In this document: piece after piece, positions 51,861 to 59,918 of the stretch
Position numbering within the stretch: the first letter of the stretch is position 1
How the letters are laid out: every line of letters starts with the position of its first letter
Assembly: GCF_018224955.1 (NCBI RefSeq)
Contig: NZ_JAGTUU010000004.1
Coordinates: forward strand, 485,062-549,061
Direction: 5' to 3'
Length of the DNA stretch: 64,000 nucleotides
Source of the DNA: Thetidibacter halocola
GTDB taxonomy: Bacteria > Pseudomonadota > Alphaproteobacteria > Rhodobacterales > Rhodobacteraceae
The notes under the pieces: model-generated
The model's input: the letters and a program-made list of their open reading frames with translations, nothing else
Databases searched by the model: none
What the model was told of the DNA's origin: nothing
Translations under genes and position numbers: made by a program

Positions 51861-53987
51861 ATGTCTGGAAACTCGATTCGCGACACGTTCTTCGAGGAAT
51901 GCGAGGAACTGCTGGAGGCCCTGGTAGAGGGGCTGTCCGGTATGGAGGAAGCGCCCGGCGACATGGAGATCGTGAACGCGGTCTTCCGGGCGGTGCACTC
52001 GATCAAGGGTGGGGCCGGCGCCTTTGGGCTGGACCGCCTAGTGGGCTTTGCCCACACCTTCGAAACCGTCATGGACAAGGTGCGCGGCCAGGAGCTGGCC
52101 GTCGATGAAAGCCTGATGGGGCTGTTCCATCGCGCCGGTGACTTCCTGTCAGATCTGGTCACCGCCGCGCGGGACGAGTCCGACGTCAACGACGAGACCG
52201 AGGCTGGCCTCATCAAGGAACTGGAAGCCTATCTCGGGCCCGGCGGCGAAGAGACCGAGTTCATGTTCGAGGCGTTGACCCTGGACATGGGCGACGAGGC
52301 GCCGCAGCCCACGCGCCGCCGCTTCGACATCGCGTTCCGACCCACGCGTGCGCTCTACGAAAACGGCCACGAGCCTCTTCTGCTGTTCGACTCACTGGCG
52401 GATCTTGGCGATCTGTCGGTGACGGCCGACCTGTCAGCCCTACCCGATTTCAACAAGTTCGATCCGTCAGACGCGGTCCTGTCCTGGCGCCTGAGCCTTG
52501 TCACCGCCGAGAGCGAGACGACCCTGCACGAGATCTTCGAATTCGTCGAAGGTCTGTGCACGCTAGACATCGACACGACGGACGAGCCTGCCGAGGCCGC
52601 CACCGCCCCTTTGGACCTTGGGCCGGTGATGAGGCCGGCGCCACCGGACGTGGATGACATGCTGGCCGGCGATGACGCCGAAGACGCGATGGCGGAATCC
52701 CCCGACCGCGGCGCATCCGACCGTCCGGCCACGTCCTTGCCAGGATCCTCGAAGGATGCGCGCGGGCCAAAGCCGACCCTGCGCGTCGATCTCGACAGGG
52801 TCGACCGGCTGATCAACACCGTGGGCGAATTGATCATCAACCAGGCGATGATCTCGCAGAGGATCGAGGAACTCGACCTGCCGACCGTCGCGCACCTCAC
52901 CAACGAACTCGAAGCATACAAGCTTCTGGCCCGCGACATCCAGGAAGGCGTCATGGCGATCCGGGCCCAGCCGGTCAAGCCGCTGTTCCAGCGCATGTCC
53001 CGCATCGTGCGCGAAGCCTCTGATGCGACCGGCAAGAAGGCCAAGATGGTCACCGTCGGCGACTCGACCGAGGTCGACAAGACGGTCATCGAGCGCCTCG
53101 CCGACCCACTGACGCACATGATCCGGAACGCCGTCGATCACGGCCTCGAGAAGCCCGATATCCGCAAGGCAGCCGGCAAGGATGTGACGGGCACCATCCG
53201 CCTCTCGGCCGCGCATCGTTCGGGCAGCGTGTTCATCGAGGTCTCCGACGACGGGGCCGGCCTGAACCGGGAGCGCATCCTGCAAAAGGCAATTGAAAAG
53301 CAGTTGGTCGCAGCGGATGTGGAACTCTCTGAACCAGAGATCGACAACCTGCTGTTCCTGCCCGGCTTCTCGACCGCCAGCCAGGTGTCCAACCTGTCCG
53401 GGCGCGGTGTCGGGATGGACGTGGTCAAAAACGCGGTCTCTGCCCTCGGCGGCCGGGTGTCCATCAGTTCGACGCCGGGCAAGGGCACGACCTTCACCAT
53501 CGTTCTGCCGTTGACTCTGGCGGTCATGGACGGGTTCGTGATCTCGGTCGCCGACCAGACCATGGTCATTCCGATCGCCTCGATCCTCGAGACGATCCGC
53601 CCGCGTGCAAAGGACATCCATATCGTCGGAACCGATTCCGAGGTGATCAGCCTGCGCGGCTCCTATGTCCCGATCGTCGACGTCGCCGAGAACCTGGGCC
53701 TCGGCGACGGGGCGGAGCGCGGCAATGCCGGCACCCTGCTGCTTGTCAGCACCGAAACCCACGGGCTGACCGCGCTGCGCGTGTCAGGGATCCATGACCA
53801 GAGGCAGGTCGTCATCAAGAGTCTTGAGAGTAACTATACCGCAATCCCCGGTGTCTCCGCCGCCACAATCCTCGGCGACGGCAAGATCGCCCTGATCCTC
53901 GACCCCGAGGAACTCATCAAACTGGCACATACGCCTGTTCATGAAACGGCCTCTCAGCAGGCAAGAATGGAGCTTCGTCATGGCTGA
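51861..53987 (+). CDS. cheA: CheA sensor kinase
   Basis: 708 aa. P1 HPt domain with phospho-His H46 (AVHSIKGGAGAFG); a P2-like region about 150-270 followed by an acidic/Pro-rich linker; P3 dimerisation helices (~310-375); HATPase P4 with N box HMIRNAVDHGLE, G1 DDGAGLN and G2 GRGVGMDVVKNAVSAL; P5 CheW-like domain at the C-terminus. Autophosphorylates with ATP in receptor arrays and passes phosphate to CheY (and, normally, CheB). Overlaps cheW by 8 bp. Confidence 0.95.
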   Translation: MSGNSIRDTFFEECEELLEALVEGLSGMEEAPGDMEIVNAVFRAVHSIKGGAGAFGLDRLVGFAHTFETVMDKVRGQELAVDESLMGLFHRAGDFLSDLVTAARDESDVNDETEAGLIKELEAYLGPGGEETEFMFEALTLDMGDEAPQPTRRRFDIAFRPTRALYENGHEPLLLFDSLADLGDLSVTADLSALPDFNKFDPSDAVLSWRLSLVTAESETTLHEIFEFVEGLCTLDIDTTDEPAEAATAPLDLGPVMRPAPPDVDDMLAGDDAEDAMAESPDRGASDRPATSLPGSSKDARGPKPTLRVDLDRVDRLINTVGELIINQAMISQRIEELDLPTVAHLTNELEAYKLLARDIQEGVMAIRAQPVKPLFQRMSRIVREASDATGKKAKMVTVGDSTEVDKTVIERLADPLTHMIRNAVDHGLEKPDIRKAAGKDVTGTIRLSAAHRSGSVFIEVSDDGAGLNRERILQKAIEKQLVAADVELSEPEIDNLLFLPGFSTASQVSNLSGRGVGMDVVKNAVSALGGRVSISSTPGKGTTFTIVLPLTLAVMDGFVISVADQTMVIPIASILETIRPRAKDIHIVGTDSEVISLRGSYVPIVDVAENLGLGDGAERGNAGTLLLVSTETHGLTALRVSGIHDQRQVVIKSLESNYTAIPGVSAATILGDGKIALILDPEELIKLAHTPVHETASQQARMELRHG

Positions 53988-54447
53988 AACCGAAGAAACC
54001 CGCGCCGAGGCCCAGTTCGAATTCATCACCTTCTCCGCAGGCGGACAAAGCTTCTGCCTCGAGATCACTCAAATCCGCGAAATCCGCCGCTGGACCCCAG
54101 TCACGGCGCTGCCGCATACTCCTGAAGATGTGCTTGGGGTGATGAACCTGCGCGGCGCCGTGATCCCGATCTTCGATCTCTCCGCGCGTTTCGGCTTGGG
54201 AAAGACCGAGTCGAACGAGCGAAACGTCGTGATCGTGGCAGCGGTCGGCAGCACCACGATCGGTCTTCTGGTCGAGTCGGTTTCGGAAATCCTCTCGGTG
54301 GCGAAAAGCGCCATCCAGGAGACGCCCAACATCAAGTCCGACGTCACGCGCAACAGCATACTCGGAATGATCTCCGTGGGCGAGACGATGGTGCGTGTGG
54401 TCAATCTTGACGCCGTGCTCGATACCGGCATGGGAATTGCCGTATGA
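53980..54447 (+). CDS. cheW: CheW coupling protein
   Basis: 155 aa, one CheW/SH3-like domain. QFEFITFSAGGQSFCLEITQIREIRRW and GVMNLRGAVIPIFDLSARFGL are typical; it tethers CheA to receptors. The start at 53980 is decided by GGAG seven bases upstream (53969-53972); the earlier in-frame ATG at 53941 sits within cheA. Overlaps cheR by 4 bp. Confidence 0.93.
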   Translation: MAETEETRAEAQFEFITFSAGGQSFCLEITQIREIRRWTPVTALPHTPEDVLGVMNLRGAVIPIFDLSARFGLGKTESNERNVVIVAAVGSTTIGLLVESVSEILSVAKSAIQETPNIKSDVTRNSILGMISVGETMVRVVNLDAVLDTGMGIAV

Positions 54448-55340
54448 GCATGGTCGCATCCGGTGTCGCGCCGCGAGAGGACATCCCCTTTACCGACGCC
54501 GATTTCCAGATGCTGGCGGGACTGGCGCGAAGGGAATTCGGGCTCGATCTGGCGGCATCGAAAAAGCCGCTGGTCTATTCGCGCCTTTCCCGGCGGGTCA
54601 AGGCAAGGGGGCTTGTTTCCTTCGCGGATTACCTCGCGCTGGTGACGACCAAGGGCGAAAACGAAGAACGTCTGGCCCTCATCTCGGCGCTGACGACAAA
54701 CGTCACCAGTTTCTTCCGCGAAAAGCACCATTTCGAAACCCTGACCACTGTCTGCCTCAGGCAAGCACGTGCCAAGCTGGATGCAGGCGGCCGATTCCGG
54801 ATCTGGTCGGCCGGTTGTTCAACGGGGCAAGAGCCCTACTCCATCGCCATGACAATCCTGGCCGCCTGGCCGGATGCCTTGCGCCGCGATGTCCGTGTCC
54901 TCGCAACGGACATCGATCCGATCGTTGTCGACCGCGCGCGGCAGGGCATCTACAGTGGTCAGGATGCCGAAGCGCTGGGCAAGGATCCGTATCGCAAGTG
55001 GATCCGCGACAGCGACGACGGCACGGTCTCGATCACGGACGAGCCTCGCGCGCTGATCACCTTCGCCGAGCTGAACCTCATGGACCCCTGGCCGTTCAAG
55101 GGCCCGTTCGATGCCATCTTCTGCCGCAACGTCGCAATCTATTTCGACCAACCGACTCAACAGGCCTTGTGGCAGCGCTTTGCCGGTTTGCTGACTGAAA
55201 CGGGCAACCTCTTTATCGGGCATTCCGAACGCATTTCGGGGCCCGCGGAAACCAGTCTGCAAGCATGCGGCGTGACCAGCTATCGCAAGGTCACCGAGTC
55301 CGAAACCAAACCGAGCAATAGGAGTATCCAATGGGTCTGA
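54444..55340 (+). CDS. cheR: CheR receptor methyltransferase
   Basis: 298 aa. SAM-dependent glutamate methyltransferase. N-terminal helical domain (~15-85), then the SAM-binding WSAGCSTGQEPYSIAM, ATDIDP and FCRNVAIYFDQPTQQ, and the LFIGHSERISG end. Methylates chemoreceptor glutamates, raising kinase activity; opposed by CheB. Overlaps the second cheY by 10 bp. Confidence 0.93.
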   Translation: MSMVASGVAPREDIPFTDADFQMLAGLARREFGLDLAASKKPLVYSRLSRRVKARGLVSFADYLALVTTKGENEERLALISALTTNVTSFFREKHHFETLTTVCLRQARAKLDAGGRFRIWSAGCSTGQEPYSIAMTILAAWPDALRRDVRVLATDIDPIVVDRARQGIYSGQDAEALGKDPYRKWIRDSDDGTVSITDEPRALITFAELNLMDPWPFKGPFDAIFCRNVAIYFDQPTQQALWQRFAGLLTETGNLFIGHSERISGPAETSLQACGVTSYRKVTESETKPSNRSIQWV

Positions 55341-55717
55341 AAGACTCTCTGAGGATCATGGTCGTCGACGACATGGCCACCAGTCGCGGGCTCATCACGC
55401 AGGCCCTGGATGACATCGGCATCAAGAACTACGTGACCGAAAACGACGGCCAGAAGGCCTTCCAGCGACTCGCCTCCACGCCGGTGCATCTCGTCCTGTC
55501 CGATTACAACATGCCCGGAATGGACGGGCTGGGCCTGCTCAAGGCCGTCAGGACCAACCAGGCGACGCAAAAGCTTGGCTTCATCCTCGTCACTGGCCGG
55601 CCCACGCCGGAACTCGTCACACAGGCCAAGCAACTGGGGCTGAACAACATGATCAAGAAGCCGTTCACCTCGACCTCGATGAAGCAATGCATCGAGAGCG
55701 TCGTGGGTCGGCTGTGA
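55331..55717 (+). CDS. cheY: CheY response regulator (second copy)
   Basis: 128 aa receiver. D13/D14, acceptor D58 (LVLSDYNMPGMDG), the Thr in LVTGRP and Lys in KKPFTS are present. Closer in style to E. coli CheY (the YNMPxMDGL stretch) than the first copy, so it may be the one that binds the flagellar motor; that is inference. Its stop overlaps the start of the next small gene (TGATG). Confidence 0.92.
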   Translation: MGLKDSLRIMVVDDMATSRGLITQALDDIGIKNYVTENDGQKAFQRLASTPVHLVLSDYNMPGMDGLGLLKAVRTNQATQKLGFILVTGRPTPELVTQAKQLGLNNMIKKPFTSTSMKQCIESVVGRL

Positions 55718-56076
55718 TGGCCGCCGATGCGACGCAAGAGCCGGTTGCGATCGTGCTCTCGCGCGCGGCAACCGAACTGCGCTTGCTGAAGGAACGTCTC
55801 GAACGGATCGAACACCGGCTCGAGGACCTCTACTTCAGGAAGGGCCGGCCGCTCGATGCCGACGAGATCCGGGCGTTCCAGGATGTCGACCTCGTCGTGC
55901 AATCGACGGCTGCCCTCGCCGATTTCCTCGAACATGTCGCGGGCATCCCCGAGGCCTACGAAGGGAATATCTGCATGCGCTCGGCCATCAAGACAGTGCC
56001 GCTGCGGGAACTGGCGGAACGCCTCGCCGGGCGTTCGGACCAGCCGGGCCCAGCCGACGACATGGAATTGTTCTGA
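55717..56076 (+). CDS. Small CheT/CheZ-like putative CheY phosphatase
   Basis: 119 aa, largely helical: a coiled-coil-like helix (ATELRLLKERLERIEHRLED), a short linker, then EIRAFQDVDLVVQSTAALAD. D58 and Q62 give D-x-x-x-Q, the catalytic signature of CheZ (DLTGQ in E. coli) and of rhizobial CheT, in a similar helical setting. The C-terminus is acidic-hydrophobic (DDMELF). No CheZ, CheC or FliY is otherwise visible in the operon, so a dephosphorylating function is plausible. Start at 55717 overlaps cheY by one base and makes the product co-translated. The family is known to me only as hypothetical; function is inference. Confidence 0.7.
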   Translation: MAADATQEPVAIVLSRAATELRLLKERLERIEHRLEDLYFRKGRPLDADEIRAFQDVDLVVQSTAALADFLEHVAGIPEAYEGNICMRSAIKTVPLRELAERLAGRSDQPGPADDMELF

Positions 56077-56137
56077 TCGCCAGCCCGGAGGACGGCGCAG
56101 TCCCGTCCTCCGCAGCCACGCCAGTCCGGAGACCGCC

Positions 56138-57172
56138 ATGGCGCGCAAGAGCATCATCATCGCGCATACAGAACTTTCCGTCAGAAAGGCGCTTGCACGT
56201 CTGGTCGACGGTTTGCCGGATTTCCACGTGATCGGAACAACGGCGGACCTGGTGCAGACCTTTGCCGAAGTCGAAGACAACCTGCCGAACGCCGTGCTGA
56301 TTTCCGAAGATCTGGCGCGCACCGAGGAATTCGAGGTCATGCACGCGTTGTTCGCGGCGCTGGATGTCCGCTGGCTTCTCATTCGAAACACGGCTCTAGC
56401 AGGGGCCTCCATCCCCCGCGCGAAGGCAAGGGCGCCGGCTGCCGACCTTTTCCTGCTTCCGCCAGACATCGAAGGGTCGGCCCTCGGCGCACAACTGCGC
56501 GCCCTCACGCGGCTGGAGCCGGCCCGAGCATCGTCAAAGGGGTCAACGCCCCGCCAGACGGAGGACAGCGGCCCCTATGACCGACTCATCCTGATCGGCG
56601 CCAGCACTGGCGGCGTCGATGCGGTTCTGACAGTGCTGCGCAGGTTTCCCCCCGACTGCCCGCCCACGCTCATCGTACAGCATACCGGTAGAGGGTTCGG
56701 TGAAAGCCTCGTCCGCCTGCTGGATCAGCAATGCGCGCCCACCGTCTTGCTGGGCGATGACGAGCGCACCCTGCGCCGCGGGCATGTGATCGTGGCGGCG
56801 GGCCTTTCGGCGCACATGGCACTCACGGCTGACCGCCCTCTGCGAGTCGAACCGATGCCGGGCGATCCGGTTTCCGGCCACCGCCCTTCGGTCGATGCAT
56901 TGTTCCGATCCGCGGTCCCGGTGGGGCAGAGGATCGTCGCCGCGCTCCTGACCGGCATGGGGCGCGACGGGGCCGAAGGATTGCGAGCCCTGCGCGCAGT
57001 GGGGGCCCGAACCTTTGCACAGGACGAAGCGAGTTCGGTCGTCTACGGAATGCCGCGCGCAGCGGTCGAGATGGGCGCGGTCGAACGCAGCCTGCCCATC
57101 GCGGCCATGGGGGTGGCGTTGCTGGACGCTGCGCGATCGGTCGGCAATGACAAACGGGAACTGCGCGCATGA
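56138..57172 (+). CDS. cheB: CheB methylesterase with a degenerate receiver
   Basis: 344 aa. The C-terminal esterase is intact: S156 in IGASTGG, H182 in QHTGRGFG, D277 in MGRDGAEG. The N-terminal ~130 residues fold like a receiver but lack its chemistry. The paired acids are A9/H10, the phospho-acceptor position reads S56 (AVLISEDLA), and no conserved Lys precedes a KP-type turn. So activation by CheA phosphorylation is unlikely. GGAGA lies six bases before the chosen ATG. Removes methyl groups from receptors. Overlaps cheD by 4 bp. Confidence 0.9.
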   Translation: MARKSIIIAHTELSVRKALARLVDGLPDFHVIGTTADLVQTFAEVEDNLPNAVLISEDLARTEEFEVMHALFAALDVRWLLIRNTALAGASIPRAKARAPAADLFLLPPDIEGSALGAQLRALTRLEPARASSKGSTPRQTEDSGPYDRLILIGASTGGVDAVLTVLRRFPPDCPPTLIVQHTGRGFGESLVRLLDQQCAPTVLLGDDERTLRRGHVIVAAGLSAHMALTADRPLRVEPMPGDPVSGHRPSVDALFRSAVPVGQRIVAALLTGMGRDGAEGLRALRAVGARTFAQDEASSVVYGMPRAAVEMGAVERSLPIAAMGVALLDAARSVGNDKRELRA

Positions 57173-57699
57173 TCGCCGAACACGAAAGATTGACGAATGT
57201 CATCCAGGGGGATTTCGTGATTTCCGAGGATCCGGCCGAGGTGTTGACCACGGTTCTGGGCTCGTGTGTGGCGGTCTGCCTCTATGACGCCGATCGCGGC
57301 GTCGGCGGCATGAACCATTTCCTGCTGCCAAGCGGGGACAACACCGGCGGGGTCAACGTGCGGTACGGAACCCACGCGATGGAACTGCTGATCAACGGGC
57401 TTCTAAAACGCGGCGCCAACCGTGACCGATTGCAGGCCAAGGTCTTTGGGGGGGCGCGCATGAACGACAATTTGCGCGATATCGGCCAGTCGAATGCGCA
57501 ATTCGCCCGCAGCTTCCTGTCAGACGAGGGCGTGCCTATCGCCGCAGAAAGCCTCGGCGGGCATGCTGCGCGCCGCCTGAGGTTCTGGGCAACGACGGGA
57601 CGGGTCCGGCAACTCGTCGTCGAGAACGCCGAACTGCCCAGTGTCGCCATCGTGCCGCAGGCTCCGAAACCCCAGAAGGACGCCATCACACTGTTCTGA
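57169..57699 (+). CDS. cheD: CheD receptor glutamine deamidase
   Basis: 176 aa. Catalytic triad by alignment to Thermotoga CheD: T27, C33 (TTVLGSCVAVC) and H50 (GGMNHFLLP); the YGTHAMELLING helix and KVFGGARM follow as usual. Deamidates receptor glutamines so they can be methylated. The C-terminus, DAITLF, resembles the end of the small CheT/CheZ-like protein in the same operon. Last gene of the che operon; no terminator seen after it. Confidence 0.93.
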   Translation: MIAEHERLTNVIQGDFVISEDPAEVLTTVLGSCVAVCLYDADRGVGGMNHFLLPSGDNTGGVNVRYGTHAMELLINGLLKRGANRDRLQAKVFGGARMNDNLRDIGQSNAQFARSFLSDEGVPIAAESLGGHAARRLRFWATTGRVRQLVVENAELPSVAIVPQAPKPQKDAITLF

Positions 57700-57757
57700 C
57701 TGGTGTGCTGTATCTGGGACAATGCGCGCAGCTTGCCTCGCACCGACCGCGTGATAA

Positions 57758-57776
57758 GCCTCCCGCCACAGGAGGC
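57758..57776 (+). promoter_or_regulatory. Hairpin covering the selD ribosome-binding site
   Basis: GCCTCC (57758-57763) pairs with GGAGGC (57771-57776) across a seven-base loop. The right arm contains the selD Shine-Dalgarno GGAGG, four bases before the ATG. Folded mRNA would hide the site, so translation may be regulated or need help from upstream ribosomes. Confidence 0.4.
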
Positions 57777-57779
57777 CCC

Positions 57780-59918
57780 ATGCAGCAGATCCAGATACCC
57801 GCCACGCGCGATCTCGTCCTGATCGGCGGAGGGCACAGTCACGCACTGGTCCTTCGGCGCTGGATCATGCGGCCGCTGCCGGGCGCGCGCATCACGGTCA
57901 TCAATCCAGGTCCCACCGCACCCTATTCGGGCATGCTTCCCGGCTTTGTGGCCGGCCATTACGACCGCGAGGCACTCGACATCGACCTGGTCCGGCTGTC
58001 ACGCCGCGCCGGGGCGCGGCTGATCCTGTCGCCAGCAACGGGACTGGATGTCGAAAGACGCGCGGTTCTGTTCGACGACCGCCCCTCGGTGGCCTTCGAC
58101 GTCGCATCGATCGATGTCGGCATCACCAGCGACATGCCTGACCTGCCGGGATTTGCGCGGCACGCGATCCCGGCCAAACCGCTTGGCCCCTTCGCCGAAG
58201 CCTGGGACAGGTTCCGCGCGGGAGCCGGACCGGCCCGGATCGCCGTCATCGGCGCAGGTGTCGCCGGGGCAGAGCTGGCGATGGCCATGGCGCATGCGAT
58301 GCGGACCAGAGTGCGCGATGCACAGGTCACGCTGATCGAGCGGGCCGAGGCGTTTTCCGCCCTGCCGCCACATTCGACCCGCGATCTGCGGGCGGCCCTG
58401 AAGCAACAAGAGGTCACGCTTCTGGAAGGCGTCGGGATCGAAAGGATCGAGGCAGGCGTCGTCCTGCTCTCGGACGGGCGCCGGATCGAGGCCGATTTCA
58501 TCACCGGTGCTGCCGGTGCCCGGCCGCATGGCTGGCTGCGCGACTGCGGGTTGCGGATGCAGGACGGGTTCGTTGTGGTCGACACCTTCCTGCGCAGCTC
58601 CGTCCCGTCGGTTTTTGCTGTCGGCGATTGCGCGCATTTCGCGCCCGCGCCCCTGCCCAAGGCCGGCGTCTACGCGGTGCGGCAGGCGCCAATTCTTCAT
58701 GAAAACCTTCGCGCCAGCCTGATCGGCCAGGGCGGGCAGCGGCCCTACCGCCCACAGAAGGATTACCTCAAGTTGATCTCGCTGGGTCGCCAATCGGCGC
58801 TTGGCGACCGCTTTGGCCTGTCATTTTCCGGTAGCTGGGTCTGGCGCTGGAAGGACCGCATCGACCGCAGGTTCATGCGGCGGTTCCAAGACCTTCCCGC
58901 CATGCCGGCGCCCGTCCTGCCCTGGCCGCGCGCCGCCGGCGTGCGGGCCGCGCTGGGCACCAAGCCGGCCTGCGGCGGCTGCGGCGCCAAGATCGGGGCG
59001 CCCGCCTTGCAGCGCGCGCTCGACCCGAACGGAACGGCAGGTCCGGGTGACGATGCAGCGGTTCTGGACACGGGTGGCGCGCGCCAGGTGATCTCGACCG
59101 ACCACCTGCGCGCCCTGACCGAGGATCCGGTCATCATGGCGCGCATTGCCGCGGTGCATGCGCTGGGCGACATCTGGGCGATGGGCGCGCGGCCTCAGGC
59201 GGCGACCGCCTCGATCATCCTGCCGCGCATGGCACCCGCTCTTGCCGAGCGCAGCCTGTCGGAAATCATGCAGACCGCCCGCGCCGTGATGGCACAGGCC
59301 GGAGCCGAGATCGTCGGTGGCCACAGTACGCTGGGCGCGGAACTGACCATCGGCTTCACCGTGACAGGCCTGTGCGACGGCGCGCCAATCACCCTGAAGG
59401 GCGCGCGTCCGGGCGATTCTCTGGTGTTGACGAAAGCGCTGGGAACCGGCGTAGTCATGGCGGCAGAGATGCAAGGCAAGGCGCGTGGCGGCTGGGTGGC
59501 CGCGGCGCTGGACAGCATGACGCGCCCGCAGGGCGACGCTGCCGCGCTGCTGGCCGGCGCCCATGCGATGACCGATGTGACGGGCTTTGGCCTGCTGGGG
59601 CACCTGGGCAACATCTGCGCGCAGTCCGGCGTCGGCGCCGAACTGCGCCCGGATGCGATCCCGCTGCTTCCCGGTGCGCTGGACCTGGCGCGGCAGGGCA
59701 TCCGCTCGACGCTTTACCCGGAAAACCGCGCCGCGCACCCGTTCTGGCCAAAGGACCCCTTGACCGATCTGCTGTTCGATCCTCAGACGGGCGGCGGCCT
59801 TCTGGCGGCGGTTCCGGGCCATGCCGACGCCCTGCTGAACCGCCTGCGCGAGACCGGATGCGAGGCCGCCATCATCGGTCGAATCACCGACCGCGCTGGT
59901 CAGATCGCGGCGGTCTGA
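57780..59918 (+). CDS. selD: SelD selenide, water dikinase fused to an NDH-2-like FAD oxidoreductase
   Basis: 712 aa. Residues 1-~380 are a pyridine-nucleotide-disulphide/NADH dehydrogenase-like oxidoreductase: FAD loop LIGGGHSHALVLRRW, NAD loop IAVIGAGVAGAEL, and VFAVGDCAHF. From about residue 395 is SelD: CGGCGAKIG with Cys401 and Lys404 (C-x-x-K active site), then DDAAVLD, VGGHSTLGAEL, and MTDVTGFGLLGHL. Makes selenophosphate from selenide and ATP; the fused domain may supply or reduce selenium. Paired convergently with selU, so the product likely serves tRNA 2-selenouridine; no selA/selB is in the window. Confidence 0.92.
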   Translation: MQQIQIPATRDLVLIGGGHSHALVLRRWIMRPLPGARITVINPGPTAPYSGMLPGFVAGHYDREALDIDLVRLSRRAGARLILSPATGLDVERRAVLFDDRPSVAFDVASIDVGITSDMPDLPGFARHAIPAKPLGPFAEAWDRFRAGAGPARIAVIGAGVAGAELAMAMAHAMRTRVRDAQVTLIERAEAFSALPPHSTRDLRAALKQQEVTLLEGVGIERIEAGVVLLSDGRRIEADFITGAAGARPHGWLRDCGLRMQDGFVVVDTFLRSSVPSVFAVGDCAHFAPAPLPKAGVYAVRQAPILHENLRASLIGQGGQRPYRPQKDYLKLISLGRQSALGDRFGLSFSGSWVWRWKDRIDRRFMRRFQDLPAMPAPVLPWPRAAGVRAALGTKPACGGCGAKIGAPALQRALDPNGTAGPGDDAAVLDTGGARQVISTDHLRALTEDPVIMARIAAVHALGDIWAMGARPQAATASIILPRMAPALAERSLSEIMQTARAVMAQAGAEIVGGHSTLGAELTIGFTVTGLCDGAPITLKGARPGDSLVLTKALGTGVVMAAEMQGKARGGWVAAALDSMTRPQGDAAALLAGAHAMTDVTGFGLLGHLGNICAQSGVGAELRPDAIPLLPGALDLARQGIRSTLYPENRAAHPFWPKDPLTDLLFDPQTGGGLLAAVPGHADALLNRLRETGCEAAIIGRITDRAGQIAAV

